Origin: Streptomyces sp. WAC 04229
GTDB taxonomy: Bacteria > Actinomycetota > Actinomycetes > Streptomycetales > Streptomycetaceae
DNA length: 64,000 nt
Direction: 5' to 3'
Assembly: GCF_003947455.1 (NCBI RefSeq)
Contig: NZ_QHJH01000020.1
Location: forward strand, 1-64,000
The position numbers and the translations under genes were made by a program. A model generated the notes under the pieces. That model was not told where the DNA came from. It saw only the letters and a program-made list of their open reading frames with translations, and ran no database searches. Of the stretch, positions 1 to 8,325 are shown piece after piece (position 1 is the first letter of the stretch; every line of letters starts with the position of its first letter).

Positions 1-18
1 GGGCATTACGGTGGGACA

Positions 19-73
19 CGAAGACCTCCGTGCGGTGCGTTCCTAGACAGCTCCACCACATCGGAGGTCTTCG
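19..73. terminator. 12-bp inverted repeat at the left edge
   Basis: Perfect inverted repeat CGAAGACCTCCG (19-30) and CGGAGGTCTTCG (62-73) with a 31-base spacer. It could be the terminator of a gene lying off the left edge, or the terminal part of a decayed mobile element. No coding frame is convincing in 1-297. The nature of the repeat cannot be settled from this window. Confidence 0.35.
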
Positions 74-120
74 CCATGTTCAAGACCCACCAGTGTCAAC
101 AACGCTCGTGATCAATACAC

Positions 121-301
121 CTAGGCCGTGTCCGCAAAGTCCGGCCTGCCCCGCGACGCCCGGCACGCACTCTCGCTGCACCGGGCGAAGCCCCGAGTAC
201 GCCCAGTACGAGGGGCTGCGCCCGGCACACCGAGAGCACGCACCGGGCGCCGCAGGGCCCGCCCTCCGGGCGGACGGCCGGACTTTGCGGACACGACCTA
301 G
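121..301. mobile_element. Foldback MITE-like element
   Basis: The ends form a 24-bp inverted repeat, 23 of 24 identical (121-144, beginning CTAGGCCGTGTCCGCAAAGT, and 278-301, the reverse complement with CTAGGTCG). The arms keep pairing inwards almost to the centre near 203, so the 181-bp segment can fold into one long imperfect hairpin; the right arm carries roughly 16 extra bases. No transposase is encoded. CTAG at both ends may include a short target duplication. The right-hand CTAG supplies the TAG stop codon of the adjacent DUF2264 gene. The call as a non-autonomous element is inference from structure. Confidence 0.6.
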
Positions 302-2193
302 CCCGCGGAGTGCGTCACCGCCACCGGACCGAACGAGACCCGGGTGCGGCCGCCGTCGTCCGCCCAGACCACGTCGACGTGGCTCCCACCCGGCACGACC
401 TCCGTGACGGCCTCGGCGACCGCCACGTTCACGGGCTCACCGGTGAGTGCCGCCAGGCAGACGTGCAGGGTGGTCCCGCCGGTCTCGCCGGACAGCCGGG
501 GCAGCTCTGCCCACGGCACGTACGCCGTGCCCTGCGGGGCACGCACCGTCTCGGTCCCGGGCAGCCAGCCGTGCAGTCCGTGCAGCGCGGAGACCAGGGG
601 CTCCTCGGGGCCGGTGGCCCACCCGGTGTGCGTGACCCGGGCCCCCCGCGGCGCCCCGACGACCCGGTGCACCCGCAGTTCGTACGGACCCCGGGCCACC
701 GTCACGCTCTCCACCCGCAGCCCCGGCACCATCGGGGCGCCGCCGGTGAAGACGGGCCGGTGCCAGGACGCCGCCCAGCCCCAGCCGTCGCCCTGCCCGG
801 CGCCGAGCGGGTGGATGCGGCGCCGGACGCTGCCCCGGCCGCCCACCTCGACCGACAGGTGGTTGTCCGCGGCGTTCTCCCCGGCCGTGGGACCGGTCCG
901 GGTCGAGTAGGCCTGCCGGCCGTAGTGCGGGTCGTCCTGGTCCGCCGACTCGCCCTCGTGCGGCCGCACATGGTCGCTGCCGTGGTTGTGCAGCCGGACG
1001 ATCCCGTCCTCGCGCGTCGACTGCACCAGCAGCCCGGGCGCGGCGAGGGCGAGCACGCGGTCCGCCTCCTCCACCGGCGCCGGCTCCTCGGGCGCCGTCC
1101 ACAGCGGGTGGCCGGCCGGGGCGAGGAGCGACACGAACGCCTTCGACGCCCAGTACGGGGAGGCCGGTCCCGAGTACGGCTGGAGCGTCGCCTCGTGCGG
1201 GCCGAACCACCCCAGGCTCAGCAGCCCCTCGTCGCTCAGCGCCCCGCGGTCCATGAAGTACCGCAGGCTGCCGCTCACCAGCCGCCGCGAGGCACCCGGC
1301 GACAGCGGGGTGTGCCCGGTCAGCGCGCCCAGGCCCACGGCGGACGACGCCGCGAAGCGGTAGGTCAGCGAGCGGCCGTAGTGCAGCGGCGCGCCGTCGG
1401 CGCCGAACATCAGGGCGAACCCTTCCAGGTGGGCCCGCAGCCGCTCCCCGTACCGGCCGAGGGCGTCGGCGTCGCCGCCGAGGTGGGCGTCGAGCACCGG
1501 GTACAGGTGCAGCGCCCAGCCGTTGTAGTGGTCGAAGGCGCGACCGTCGCCGTCGGCGTACCAGCCCCCGCCCCGGTACCAGCCCTCCATCAGCTCCAGC
1601 GCCCGCTCCCGTGCCGCGGCCGTCTCCGCGTCGCCGCGGCCGACCGACTCCAGGAACCCGGCGACCGTGTACGGGAACAGGTACCAGTTGTTCGGCGCCG
1701 GCACGTGCCGCAGCGCGCCGCGCAGCCACTCCTCGACCCGGTCCTGGACCCCGGAGTCGAGGTTCTTCCACAGCCACGGCGCGGTCAGCCGCAGCCCGAG
1801 CGCCACCGACGCCGACTCGACCATCGGCTGGCCCTGCACGTCGTGGTCGAGGATCAACGGCCAGGACTCGGTGTCGTCGCGGCCCGGGGTGAGGGTGCCC
1901 GAGGCGAGGCCGCGCGCGTAGCGGCCCAGCCAGTCGTGCGGGTCCGCGCCGTCGGCGCCCGCGACCCGGAAGGCGGCCGCGAGGAACGTGCGCGCGAAGC
2001 CTTCCAGGCCGTCGGAGCGCACACCGGAACGCGACGGGCGTCCCGGCAGGTCGAGCAGGGCGTTGCCCGGGGTGCTCCAGCGCCACGCGGCCCACAGCAG
2101 CCCGTCGGCGACGGCCTCCCAGTGAGCCCGGGTCCAGCCGGTGTACGGGCTCGACGCACGGTCCTCGGTGGGCAGTTCGAACGGGATGCTCAT
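298..2193 (-). CDS. DUF2264 domain protein
   Basis: A 631-residue protein of the DUF2264 family. These proteins have an alpha/alpha-toroid-like N-terminal half and are usually found in carbohydrate-use clusters; the family has no firmly assigned reaction. It is Trp- and His-rich, as in sugar-binding toroids, and has no signal peptide, so it is probably cytoplasmic. It is the last gene of the ABC-transporter operon. Its ATG (2191-2193) overlaps the TGA of the dehydrogenase gene as ATGA, so translation is coupled. The TAG stop is contributed by the terminal repeat of the foldback element at 121-301, so the original C-terminus may have been trimmed or extended. A role in degrading the imported sugar is inference. 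Confidence 0.8.
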   Translation of the reverse strand: MSIPFELPTEDRASSPYTGWTRAHWEAVADGLLWAAWRWSTPGNALLDLPGRPSRSGVRSDGLEGFARTFLAAAFRVAGADGADPHDWLGRYARGLASGTLTPGRDDTESWPLILDHDVQGQPMVESASVALGLRLTAPWLWKNLDSGVQDRVEEWLRGALRHVPAPNNWYLFPYTVAGFLESVGRGDAETAAARERALELMEGWYRGGGWYADGDGRAFDHYNGWALHLYPVLDAHLGGDADALGRYGERLRAHLEGFALMFGADGAPLHYGRSLTYRFAASSAVGLGALTGHTPLSPGASRRLVSGSLRYFMDRGALSDEGLLSLGWFGPHEATLQPYSGPASPYWASKAFVSLLAPAGHPLWTAPEEPAPVEEADRVLALAAPGLLVQSTREDGIVRLHNHGSDHVRPHEGESADQDDPHYGRQAYSTRTGPTAGENAADNHLSVEVGGRGSVRRRIHPLGAGQGDGWGWAASWHRPVFTGGAPMVPGLRVESVTVARGPYELRVHRVVGAPRGARVTHTGWATGPEEPLVSALHGLHGWLPGTETVRAPQGTAYVPWAELPRLSGETGGTTLHVCLAALTGEPVNVAVAEAVTEVVPGGSHVDVVWADDGGRTRVSFGPVAVTHSAG

Positions 2194-3221
2194 GCCAGGA
2201 ACGCCAGCCTTTCGCGTCGTACGGGGTGGAGGAAGCCGGCTCCGGACGCCCAGCGGGTCGTCTCGGCGAGCGCGAGGTCGGCCAGGCGGCGCCACTCGTT
2301 GCCCTCGGAGCCGGCGAGGTGCGGGGTGATCAGGGCGTGCTCGCAGTCCCACAGCGGATGGTCCGGCGGCAGCGCCTCGGGGTCGGTGACGTCCAGCACG
2401 GCCCGGATCCGGCCGGCCACGACGGCGTCGGTGAGCGCCTCCTGGTCGACGACCGCCCCGCGGGAGGTGTTGATCAGCACCGCGTCGGCCGGCATCGACT
2501 CGATCAGCGCGCGGCCGACCAGCCCACGGGTGGTGGGCAGCAGCGGGGTGTGCACGCTGACGGTGTCGCAGCGCGCGAACAGTTCCGGCAACTCGACGCG
2601 TTCCACGCCGAGTTCGGCGGCCTCCGCGTCGCTCACGTACGGGTCGTGCAGCAGTACGCCGATGTCGTGCGGCCGCAGCAGTTCCACGACCCGGCGGCCG
2701 ATCAGCGAGGCCGACAGGATGCCGACCGTGCGCCGGTAGTTGCCGACGCCGCGCGAGGTGCGCAGCCAGTTGCCCCGGGTCCGGGTGGCCCGGTAGTCGC
2801 GGGCCCGTTCCAGCACCCGCTTGCCGCTGAGCAGGATCATGCCCAGGGTGTACTCCGCGACCGGCAGCGCGTTGGCCGCGGCGGCCGAGGAGACCTCGAC
2901 GCCCCGCTCCCAGCAGGCGTCGGTGACATGCCCGCGGACACTGCCCGCCGTGTGCACCACGGCCCGCAGCGCCGGAGCCGCCCGCAGCACGTCCGCGTCC
3001 AGCGGCGGACAGCCCCAGCCGGTGATCAGCAGGTCCACGTCGGCCAGCACCGACCGGGCCCGCGGGGTGGACAGGTCGTCCAGCACCGGGAACGGCGCGA
3101 GTTCGCAGACCCGGCGGAACGCGCCGAGCGACTGGGGGTCGAGGACGGCCGAGGCGGCGTCCGGGGACATGGCCACGGCGGCACGGGGCCGGAAGCCGGG
3201 TCCGGGGGCGTACGGGGTCAC
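2190..3221 (-). CDS. D-2-hydroxyacid dehydrogenase family protein
   Basis: A 343-residue NAD(P)-dependent 2-hydroxyacid dehydrogenase (phosphoglycerate dehydrogenase fold). The catalytic triad is visible: Arg254 in NTSRG, Glu282 in TDPEALP and His301 in ITPHLAG. The nucleotide-binding loop reads VGILSASLIGR (about 166-176) rather than the usual GxGxxG, so cofactor binding may be altered. The GTG start (3221) overlaps the TGA of the upstream permease gene as GTGA, and the end overlaps the DUF2264 start, so it is translated as part of the sugar-transport operon. It probably oxidises or reduces a sugar-acid intermediate; the substrate is unknown. Confidence 0.82.
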   Translation of the reverse strand: MTPYAPGPGFRPRAAVAMSPDAASAVLDPQSLGAFRRVCELAPFPVLDDLSTPRARSVLADVDLLITGWGCPPLDADVLRAAPALRAVVHTAGSVRGHVTDACWERGVEVSSAAAANALPVAEYTLGMILLSGKRVLERARDYRATRTRGNWLRTSRGVGNYRRTVGILSASLIGRRVVELLRPHDIGVLLHDPYVSDAEAAELGVERVELPELFARCDTVSVHTPLLPTTRGLVGRALIESMPADAVLINTSRGAVVDQEALTDAVVAGRIRAVLDVTDPEALPPDHPLWDCEHALITPHLAGSEGNEWRRLADLALAETTRWASGAGFLHPVRRERLAFLA

Positions 3222-4081
3222 TTGACGGCTCCGGCGGTCAGGCCGCTGCGCCAGAATCGCTGGAGCAGCACGAAGGCGAGGATGAGCGGCAGTACGGCGA
3301 GCAGTGAACCCATGATCACCACGGGGTAGTACTCCGGCGACACGGACGCCGAACTGTTCCACTGGTACAGGCCGAGACTGACGGGATACAGGTCCTGGTC
3401 GGACAGCATCACCATGGGCAGGAAGAAATTGTTCCAGATCGCGGTCAGCTGGAAGAGGAAGACGGTGATCAGGCCCGGCCCCAGCATCCGCAGTGCCACC
3501 CGGACGTACGTGGTCAGCTCGCCCGCCCCGTCCACGCGCGCCGCCTCCAGCACCTCGTCGGGCACGTAGCCCCGCGCGAAGATCCGGCCCAGGTAGACGC
3601 CGAACGGGTTGAACAGTACCGGGATGAACACCGCCCAGAAGGTGTTCACCAGACCGGCCTCGGACGCCATCAGGTACAGCGGCAGCGCGAGGACCGTCTG
3701 CGGCACCATGACCGCCGCCAGCACCAGCCCGAACAGCTTCTCCTTGTGCCGGAAGCGGTACTTGTCGAAGGCGTAGCCGCAGGCCACGCTCACCAGCGCG
3801 CCCAGGGCCGCCCCGAGGACGGCGTACAGCAGGCTGTTGACGTACCAGCGGCCGTACAGCCCGCCGTCCATGGCGAACAGGTCGCCGAGGTTCTGGAGGA
3901 ACGAGAAGTCGCTCAGGGAGAGCAGGTCGCTGCTGAACAGGGCGTCCCGCGTCTTGCCGGCGGCGAGCACCAGCCACAGCACGGGCAGCAGCGTGTAGAG
4001 GACGGAGACGGCGACGACCGCGTTGACCGTGAGGCGGCCCAGCAGTCTCGGGCGGAGCAGCGAACTGTCGGTGGCGCTCAT
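3218..4081 (-). CDS. Carbohydrate ABC transporter permease, MalG/UgpE type
   Basis: A 287-residue inner-membrane permease with about six hydrophobic segments. The EAA loop (EAARVDGAGELTTYVRVALR) is where the ATPase docks. It is the second of two permease subunits of a CUT1-type sugar importer. Its ATG (4079-4081) overlaps the TGA of the first permease gene as ATGA. No ATP-binding gene is present in the operon. This is usual in Streptomyces, where one multitask ATPase of the MsiK type serves many CUT1 systems. The sugar cannot be read from the sequence. Confidence 0.93.
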   Translation of the reverse strand: MSATDSSLLRPRLLGRLTVNAVVAVSVLYTLLPVLWLVLAAGKTRDALFSSDLLSLSDFSFLQNLGDLFAMDGGLYGRWYVNSLLYAVLGAALGALVSVACGYAFDKYRFRHKEKLFGLVLAAVMVPQTVLALPLYLMASEAGLVNTFWAVFIPVLFNPFGVYLGRIFARGYVPDEVLEAARVDGAGELTTYVRVALRMLGPGLITVFLFQLTAIWNNFFLPMVMLSDQDLYPVSLGLYQWNSSASVSPEYYPVVIMGSLLAVLPLILAFVLLQRFWRSGLTAGAVK

Positions 4082-5064
4082 CGGGCCTCCTCGGCGTCGG
4101 CGCGGCTGGTGAAGCGGGTGACGCCGTAGGACAGGGCGATGGTGCACACCAGCAGGACGACCGAGGCGGCCGCCGCGAGACTGTAGTTGTTGCGGGTGAA
4201 GGCCGCGTCGTAGATGTACATGCTGGGCGAGAACCGGGAGTTGATCATCGGGGAGGACTGGCTGAGCAGCATCGGCTCGGTGAACAGCTGGAGCGCCCAG
4301 ATCAGGGTGAAGATCGCCACCATCACGATGGACGCCCGCACCAGCGGCGTCTTGACCTGGAGCGCGGTGCGCACCGGCCCCGCGCCGTCCACGACGGACG
4401 CCTCGATCACCTCGCGCGGCACGGCCTGGAGCGCGGCGTAGAAGACCACCATGTTGTAGCCGAGGTTGCTCCACAGCGCGATGTTCACGATGGACGGGAT
4501 CACCGTGTGCACGCCCAGGAAGTCGATCGTGATGTCGCCCTTCGCGAACAGCTCGATGACCGGACTGATGCCGGGCGTGTACAGGTACAGCCAGATCAGC
4601 GCGGCGATGATGCCGGGCACCGCGTGCGGCAGGAACAGGCCGAGCTGGGCGAAGGCGCGCAGCCGGACCACGCCGGAGTCCAGCAGCAGGGCGAGGACGA
4701 GCGCGCCGGCCACCATCAGCGGGATGTAGATCAGGCAGTACAGGGCGACCGTGCCGAGCCCGCCGAGGAAGGTGGGGTCGGTGAGCACGGCGGCGTAGGA
4801 GCGCAGTCCGACGAAGACCGTTCGCTCGGGGCCGAAGCCGAGCCCGGGCTGGTCGTCGCTGTAGAAGCTGAGGTAGACGGCGGTGCCGACGGGGATCAGG
4901 AAGACGGTGACCAGCAGGGCGAAGAACGGCGTCATCAGGACGCCGCAGGCGGCCAGTTGGCGCCGCTTGGCGGCTCTGCGGGCGCGGATGCCGGAGGCGG
5001 AGGGCTCCGGGGCGGCGGCGCGGGTCGCGCCGGCCGGCACCCGTGAGTGGGTCGTCGTGGTCAT
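4078..5064 (-). CDS. Carbohydrate ABC transporter permease, MalF/UgpA type
   Basis: A 328-residue membrane protein with a long cytoplasmic N-terminus followed by six or so transmembrane helices. The EAA motif is EASVVDGAGPVRTALQVKTP. It is the first permease of the CUT1 sugar importer and pairs with the MalG-type subunit encoded directly downstream. The ATG at 5064 is preferred because AGGCAGG lies eight bases upstream; an in-frame GTG at 5073 lacks proper spacing. It lies 24 bases after the binding-protein gene, in the same operon. Confidence 0.92.
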   Translation of the reverse strand: MTTTTHSRVPAGATRAAAPEPSASGIRARRAAKRRQLAACGVLMTPFFALLVTVFLIPVGTAVYLSFYSDDQPGLGFGPERTVFVGLRSYAAVLTDPTFLGGLGTVALYCLIYIPLMVAGALVLALLLDSGVVRLRAFAQLGLFLPHAVPGIIAALIWLYLYTPGISPVIELFAKGDITIDFLGVHTVIPSIVNIALWSNLGYNMVVFYAALQAVPREVIEASVVDGAGPVRTALQVKTPLVRASIVMVAIFTLIWALQLFTEPMLLSQSSPMINSRFSPSMYIYDAAFTRNNYSLAAAASVVLLVCTIALSYGVTRFTSRADAEEAR

Positions 5065-5088
5065 GGGTGTCACCTGCCTTTCGTCGGC

Positions 5089-6420
5089 TCAGGTGCTGCG
5101 CTGGGTGGTGGACAGGCCGAGGGCCTTCAGGTCGGGCATGGTGCCCTCCTGCGCGGTGCGCAGCGATTCGACGAGGCTGCCCTGGCCGCCGCCGACGCGG
5201 GCGAACGAGTCCTGCATGACCTTCTGGGTCGCGCTCATCCTCGGCCCCCACAGCCACTGCTCGCCGATCTTCTCGGCCTCCTGCTCGAACAGGGTGTAGA
5301 TGTCCTGCCCCCCGTAGTACGAGCGGTCGAAGGCGTCCCGCCCCACCGGCACCAGGCCGGGTGCGGCCGGGTACTGGCTGCTGGTGCCGCTGGAGAGGCG
5401 GGCGCGCAGCGCGTCGGGGTGGGAGACCTGCCACTCGATGAACTCCATGGCGGCCTCGGGGTGCCGGCTGTCCTTGGTGACCGCGAAGGTCGATCCGCCG
5501 TGCGTGCCGGCGGACGGACTGCCGGTGTCCCACTGCGGCAGCGGCGCGATCCGCCACTGGCCCTTCTGCCCGGGCCGGGCGTTCATCTGCGCGCCGGCGT
5601 CCCACGCGCCGCTGAGCCGGGTGAGGACCAGCCCGTTGCCGATCTGCGCGTCGGACTGCCGGCTCTCGACCGCGTTCATGAAGACGTGGTCGCGGTCGAT
5701 GAGCCGCTGCCAGTAGTCCGCGACCCGCCGGGACGGCGCGTCGGCGAGGGACACGTTCCAGGCGCCCCGGGAGGTGTCGAACCACTGGGCGCCCGCCTGC
5801 CAGGCGTAGCAGGCGAACTGCGTCATCCCGTCGGTGGGGAAGAGCACCAGCCGCCGGTCCGGTGCCTTGCGGCGCACGGTCGCGGCCTGCTCGGCGAACT
5901 CGTCCCAGGTGCGCGCGACGTCGAGGCCGTAGCGGTCGAACAGGTCGGCGCGGTAGTGCATGACCATGGGTTCGACGTCCAGCGGCACGGCGAACACGCG
6001 GTCCTCGAACGTGGTCAGTCCGAGCGCCTGCGGCAGCAGCTTGCGGCGCAGGCGCTCGCTCACCAGGTCGGTGATGTCGCGTGCGACTCCGTCGATGGCG
6101 TACCCCGGGACCTGCGGATACTCGATGGTGGCGATGTCGGGCGCGTTGCCCGCCCGGGCGGCGTTGCTGAGCTTGGCGTAACCGCCCTGCCCGCCGGAGG
6201 GGATCTGCTGGAAGTCGACCTGGATGGTGCGGTGTGTGCGGTTGAAGGCGTCGACCACCTCCTGGCTGCCGCGCAGGGCGGACCAGAAGGTGACGCGCGT
6301 GGTGGTTCCGGTGCGGGCCGACGATGCCCCGTTCCCCCCGCTGCAGGCGCTCACGGCTCCTGTCAGGGGTACGGCGGCCATCGCGGCGAGCACGGACCGA
6401 CGGCTCTGTCGTCCGGGCAT
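5089..6420 (-). CDS. Extracellular sugar-binding lipoprotein (ABC importer)
   Basis: A 443-residue solute-binding protein of family 1. The N-terminus carries a twin-arginine-like SRRSVLA and a lipobox LTGAVSAC, with Cys26 as the lipidated residue, so it is anchored to the outer face of the membrane. It captures an oligosaccharide and passes it to the two permeases. It is the first gene of the operon SBP-permease-permease-dehydrogenase-DUF2264. The region upstream (6421-6546) carries copies of the CTCAAACG motif also found in front of the regulator gene, so the operon is probably controlled by that regulator. The substrate is unknown. Confidence 0.92.
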   Translation of the reverse strand: MPGRQSRRSVLAAMAAVPLTGAVSACSGGNGASSARTGTTTRVTFWSALRGSQEVVDAFNRTHRTIQVDFQQIPSGGQGGYAKLSNAARAGNAPDIATIEYPQVPGYAIDGVARDITDLVSERLRRKLLPQALGLTTFEDRVFAVPLDVEPMVMHYRADLFDRYGLDVARTWDEFAEQAATVRRKAPDRRLVLFPTDGMTQFACYAWQAGAQWFDTSRGAWNVSLADAPSRRVADYWQRLIDRDHVFMNAVESRQSDAQIGNGLVLTRLSGAWDAGAQMNARPGQKGQWRIAPLPQWDTGSPSAGTHGGSTFAVTKDSRHPEAAMEFIEWQVSHPDALRARLSSGTSSQYPAAPGLVPVGRDAFDRSYYGGQDIYTLFEQEAEKIGEQWLWGPRMSATQKVMQDSFARVGGGQGSLVESLRTAQEGTMPDLKALGLSTTQRST

Positions 6421-6498
6421 GGCGCCTCCCGCGGCTCCTGCGTGTCCGCGGGGGTGCGGCCACGACTGTTCGGGACACGGGAATCCTGAACGCCCCGA

Positions 6499-6545
6499 CT
6501 CAAACGGTCAAGAGATCGATCAGAAGAAAATTAAACGCTCAAACG
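6499..6545. promoter_or_regulatory. Operator candidates upstream of the sugar operon
   Basis: CTCAAACG at 6499-6506 and CGCTCAAACG at 6536-6545 lie in the 126-bp gap between the regulator stop codon and the binding-protein start. The second copy sits inside a tandem AAACGCTC repeat (6533-6548). The identical 10-mer occurs in reverse orientation in front of the regulator gene at 7723-7732. Shared copies at both promoters suggest the binding site of the adjacent DeoR/LacI-type regulator. Confidence 0.55.
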
Positions 6546-6546
6546 C

Positions 6547-7698
6547 TCACTTGGTCGGCTGTCCGGTCGGCTGCCCGGTCGGGTGTCCGGCCGACAGCTC
6601 GGTCAGCTGCCCGGACAGACTCTCGGTCGAGCCGCGCACCATCAGCCGCGGCAGCAGCTCGACGCGCCGGCCCGGCCGGGTCCCGGGTGCTTCGGACAGT
6701 CGCTGGAGCAGCAGCTCCGCCGCCATGCGCCCGACCTCGGCCTTCGGCGGCGCCACGGCCGTCAGCGGCGGCGAGCCGAGCCCGGCCACCACGTCGTCGT
6801 ACGCCACGACCGAGCAGTCCTCCGGCACCCGCACCCCCTCCTCCGCCAGCCGCTGGACGATCATCAGCGCGTCCACGTCGCCGTGCAGCACCATGGCGGT
6901 CGCCCCCAGCTTGCGCGTCAGCGCGGGCGGCTCGGCCGTCTCGTCCGCCGTGTACGGCCCGTCCACCCCGGCCTCCGGCGAGACGAGGGTCCAGGCCCAC
7001 TGCTCCACCAGGGGATGGGCCCCCGCGATCTCGGTGAACGCGGCGCGCAGCGAACGGGCCGTCGGACTGTCGTGCCGCGTGGCGAACACGATGCGCCGGT
7101 GACCGAGGCCCACCAGGTGCTCCACCGCCAGGTGCGCGCCGTACCAGTGATCCGAGCACACCGAGTCGAGGGCGTGCAGCGCGCTGCCCCGCCACGGGCG
7201 GCGCTCCATCAGCACCGTCGGCACCCCGGTACCGGCGAGCCACTCGTGGTCGGCCGCCTCCTCGGCCCGGCCGCGCCAGCGGGGGGCGATCAGCAGCCCC
7301 TGTGCGCCGTCCGCCAGCGCCCGCTCCACCAGGGGCCGTTCGGCACCGGAGGCCTGCGGCGCGAGGTGCAGGGCGATGCGCAGCCCCGACTCCTCCAGGA
7401 CCGTGCGCGCGCCGTGCAGGGTCTCGGTGAGGTACGAGTGCCGCACCGGAACCACCACCGCCACCCGGTCCCCGGCCGCCCCGCCCGTCTCCGCGGGCGC
7501 CTCCCGGTCCGGCAGCGTGGACCGGACGACCCCGTGCCCGCGCGCCAGCCGGCCCTCACGCGTCAGCTCCTCCACGTCCCGGCGCACGGTGACCACCGAG
7601 ACCTGCAACTCGTCGGCGAGGTCCCGCACCCGCGCGGTACCGCGCGCCTGCACCGCCGCCAGGATCCGCTGGCGCCTGAGATCGACCGGCTCCCGCAT
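6547..7698 (-). CDS. DeoR-HTH/LacI-type substrate-binding regulator
   Basis: A 383-residue transcription factor. The N-terminal 60 residues form a DeoR-like winged helix (RRQRILAAVQARGTARVRDL...VSVVTVRRDVEEL). The remainder is a periplasmic-binding-protein-like sensor domain of the LacI/GalR kind (HRRIVFATRHDSPTARSL, VVAYDDVVAG). It probably represses the divergently spaced sugar-import operon until a sugar binds. The C-terminus ends in a short repeat (GHPTGQPTGQPTK) encoded by a small tandem DNA repeat. The start at 7698 begins directly at the HTH. A matching operator candidate lies 25 bases upstream. Confidence 0.88.
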   Translation of the reverse strand: MREPVDLRRQRILAAVQARGTARVRDLADELQVSVVTVRRDVEELTREGRLARGHGVVRSTLPDREAPAETGGAAGDRVAVVVPVRHSYLTETLHGARTVLEESGLRIALHLAPQASGAERPLVERALADGAQGLLIAPRWRGRAEEAADHEWLAGTGVPTVLMERRPWRGSALHALDSVCSDHWYGAHLAVEHLVGLGHRRIVFATRHDSPTARSLRAAFTEIAGAHPLVEQWAWTLVSPEAGVDGPYTADETAEPPALTRKLGATAMVLHGDVDALMIVQRLAEEGVRVPEDCSVVAYDDVVAGLGSPPLTAVAPPKAEVGRMAAELLLQRLSEAPGTRPGRRVELLPRLMVRGSTESLSGQLTELSAGHPTGQPTGQPTK

Positions 7699-7722
7699 CA
7701 GGTCTCCCCACCCGTGAATGTT

Positions 7723-7732
7723 CGTTTGAGCG
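7723..7732. promoter_or_regulatory. Operator candidate of the regulator gene
   Basis: CGTTTGAGCG is the exact reverse complement of the 10-mer at 6536-6545. It lies 25 bases upstream of the regulator start codon and suggests autoregulation. An AGCGATCGCT palindrome follows at about 7748-7757. Confidence 0.5.
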
Positions 7733-7786
7733 ATTCTTCGCCATCATAGCGATCGCTCGTGCGGGGTGCCCGTGCGTTCCCGGGGC

Positions 7787-8080
7787 CTAGGGATCGGGAT
7801 CGGCGAGGAGGGGACCCAGCGGACCCAGGTCGAGGTTCAGGTCGGCACGGCTCAGGCCGTGCTGGGCGCACAGGTCGTCCATCCGCTCGTCGAGCAGCAT
7901 GAGCGCCGTGCCGAGCCGGTCCTCCTGCGCCGCGCTGAGGGTGCCCTCGTCGAAGCGGCGCACGGCCTGGCGCTCCATGAGCTGGCGCAGCAGCTCGACG
8001 ACCGTGAGCACCAGGGCGGCCAGGTCGTTCGTGACCCGCTCGGGGTCGAGGTCGAGGGAGTGCTCCCGGCGCCCGGTCAC
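7787..8080 (-). CDS. gvpK: Gas vesicle protein GvpK
   Basis: A 97-residue GvpK-family protein, mostly helical (VTNDLAALVLTVVELLRQLM... and the closing LGPLGPLLAD motif). In other bacteria GvpK is an essential accessory factor for gas vesicle assembly. It is the last gene of the gas vesicle operon. I chose the GTG at 8080 because it overlaps the TGA of gvpS as GTGA, as elsewhere in this operon; an in-frame GTG at 8101 would add seven residues. A cytoplasmic role in assembly is known for the family; function in this organism is inferred. Confidence 0.9.
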   Translation of the reverse strand: MTGRREHSLDLDPERVTNDLAALVLTVVELLRQLMERQAVRRFDEGTLSAAQEDRLGTALMLLDERMDDLCAQHGLSRADLNLDLGPLGPLLADPDP

Positions 8081-8325
8081 AGCGGACCGCTGTCCGGCCA
8101 CGGAGCGGGCACCCGCTCGCTCACCGACGCCAGCAGCGCGTGCAGGGAGATCCGCACCAGCGGCACGTCCGCGATGGCCAGGACCAGGTCGCCGCTGACC
8201 ACGACCCCGGTCGCAAGGACCCGGTCCAGCAGGTCGACGAGGGGCACCCCGACCGGCGCGTACTGCTCCGGGCCGCCCCAGGGTACGGGCGCCGGGCCCG
8301 GCGTACGGGTGTCCGCGACCGTCAT
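8077..8325 (-). CDS. gvpS: Gas vesicle structural-type protein GvpS (GvpA/J family)
   Basis: An 82-residue protein of the GvpA/J/S family. The conserved core PLVDLLDRVLATGVVVSGDLVLAIADVPLVRI is the helix-strand-strand-helix unit that packs into gas vesicle shells. It has a short N-terminal Pro-rich stretch and no long tail. It is probably a minor shell or tip component rather than the main shell protein. Its ATG overlaps the gvpL stop as ATGA, and its stop overlaps the gvpK start. Confidence 0.9.
   Translation of the reverse strand: MTVADTRTPGPAPVPWGGPEQYAPVGVPLVDLLDRVLATGVVVSGDLVLAIADVPLVRISLHALLASVSERVPAPWPDSGPL

Noticed and set aside
30..407. 125-codon open frame near the left edge
   Set aside because: It runs through the hairpin element and has no homologous features.
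310..2739. 809-codon open frame on the plus strand
   Set aside because: It is antisense to the DUF2264 and dehydrogenase genes, Arg/Pro/Gly-rich, with no domain. This is usual for high-GC DNA.
5065..5073. GTG start for the MalF-type permease
   Set aside because: The ribosome site is too close; ATG 5064 has proper spacing.
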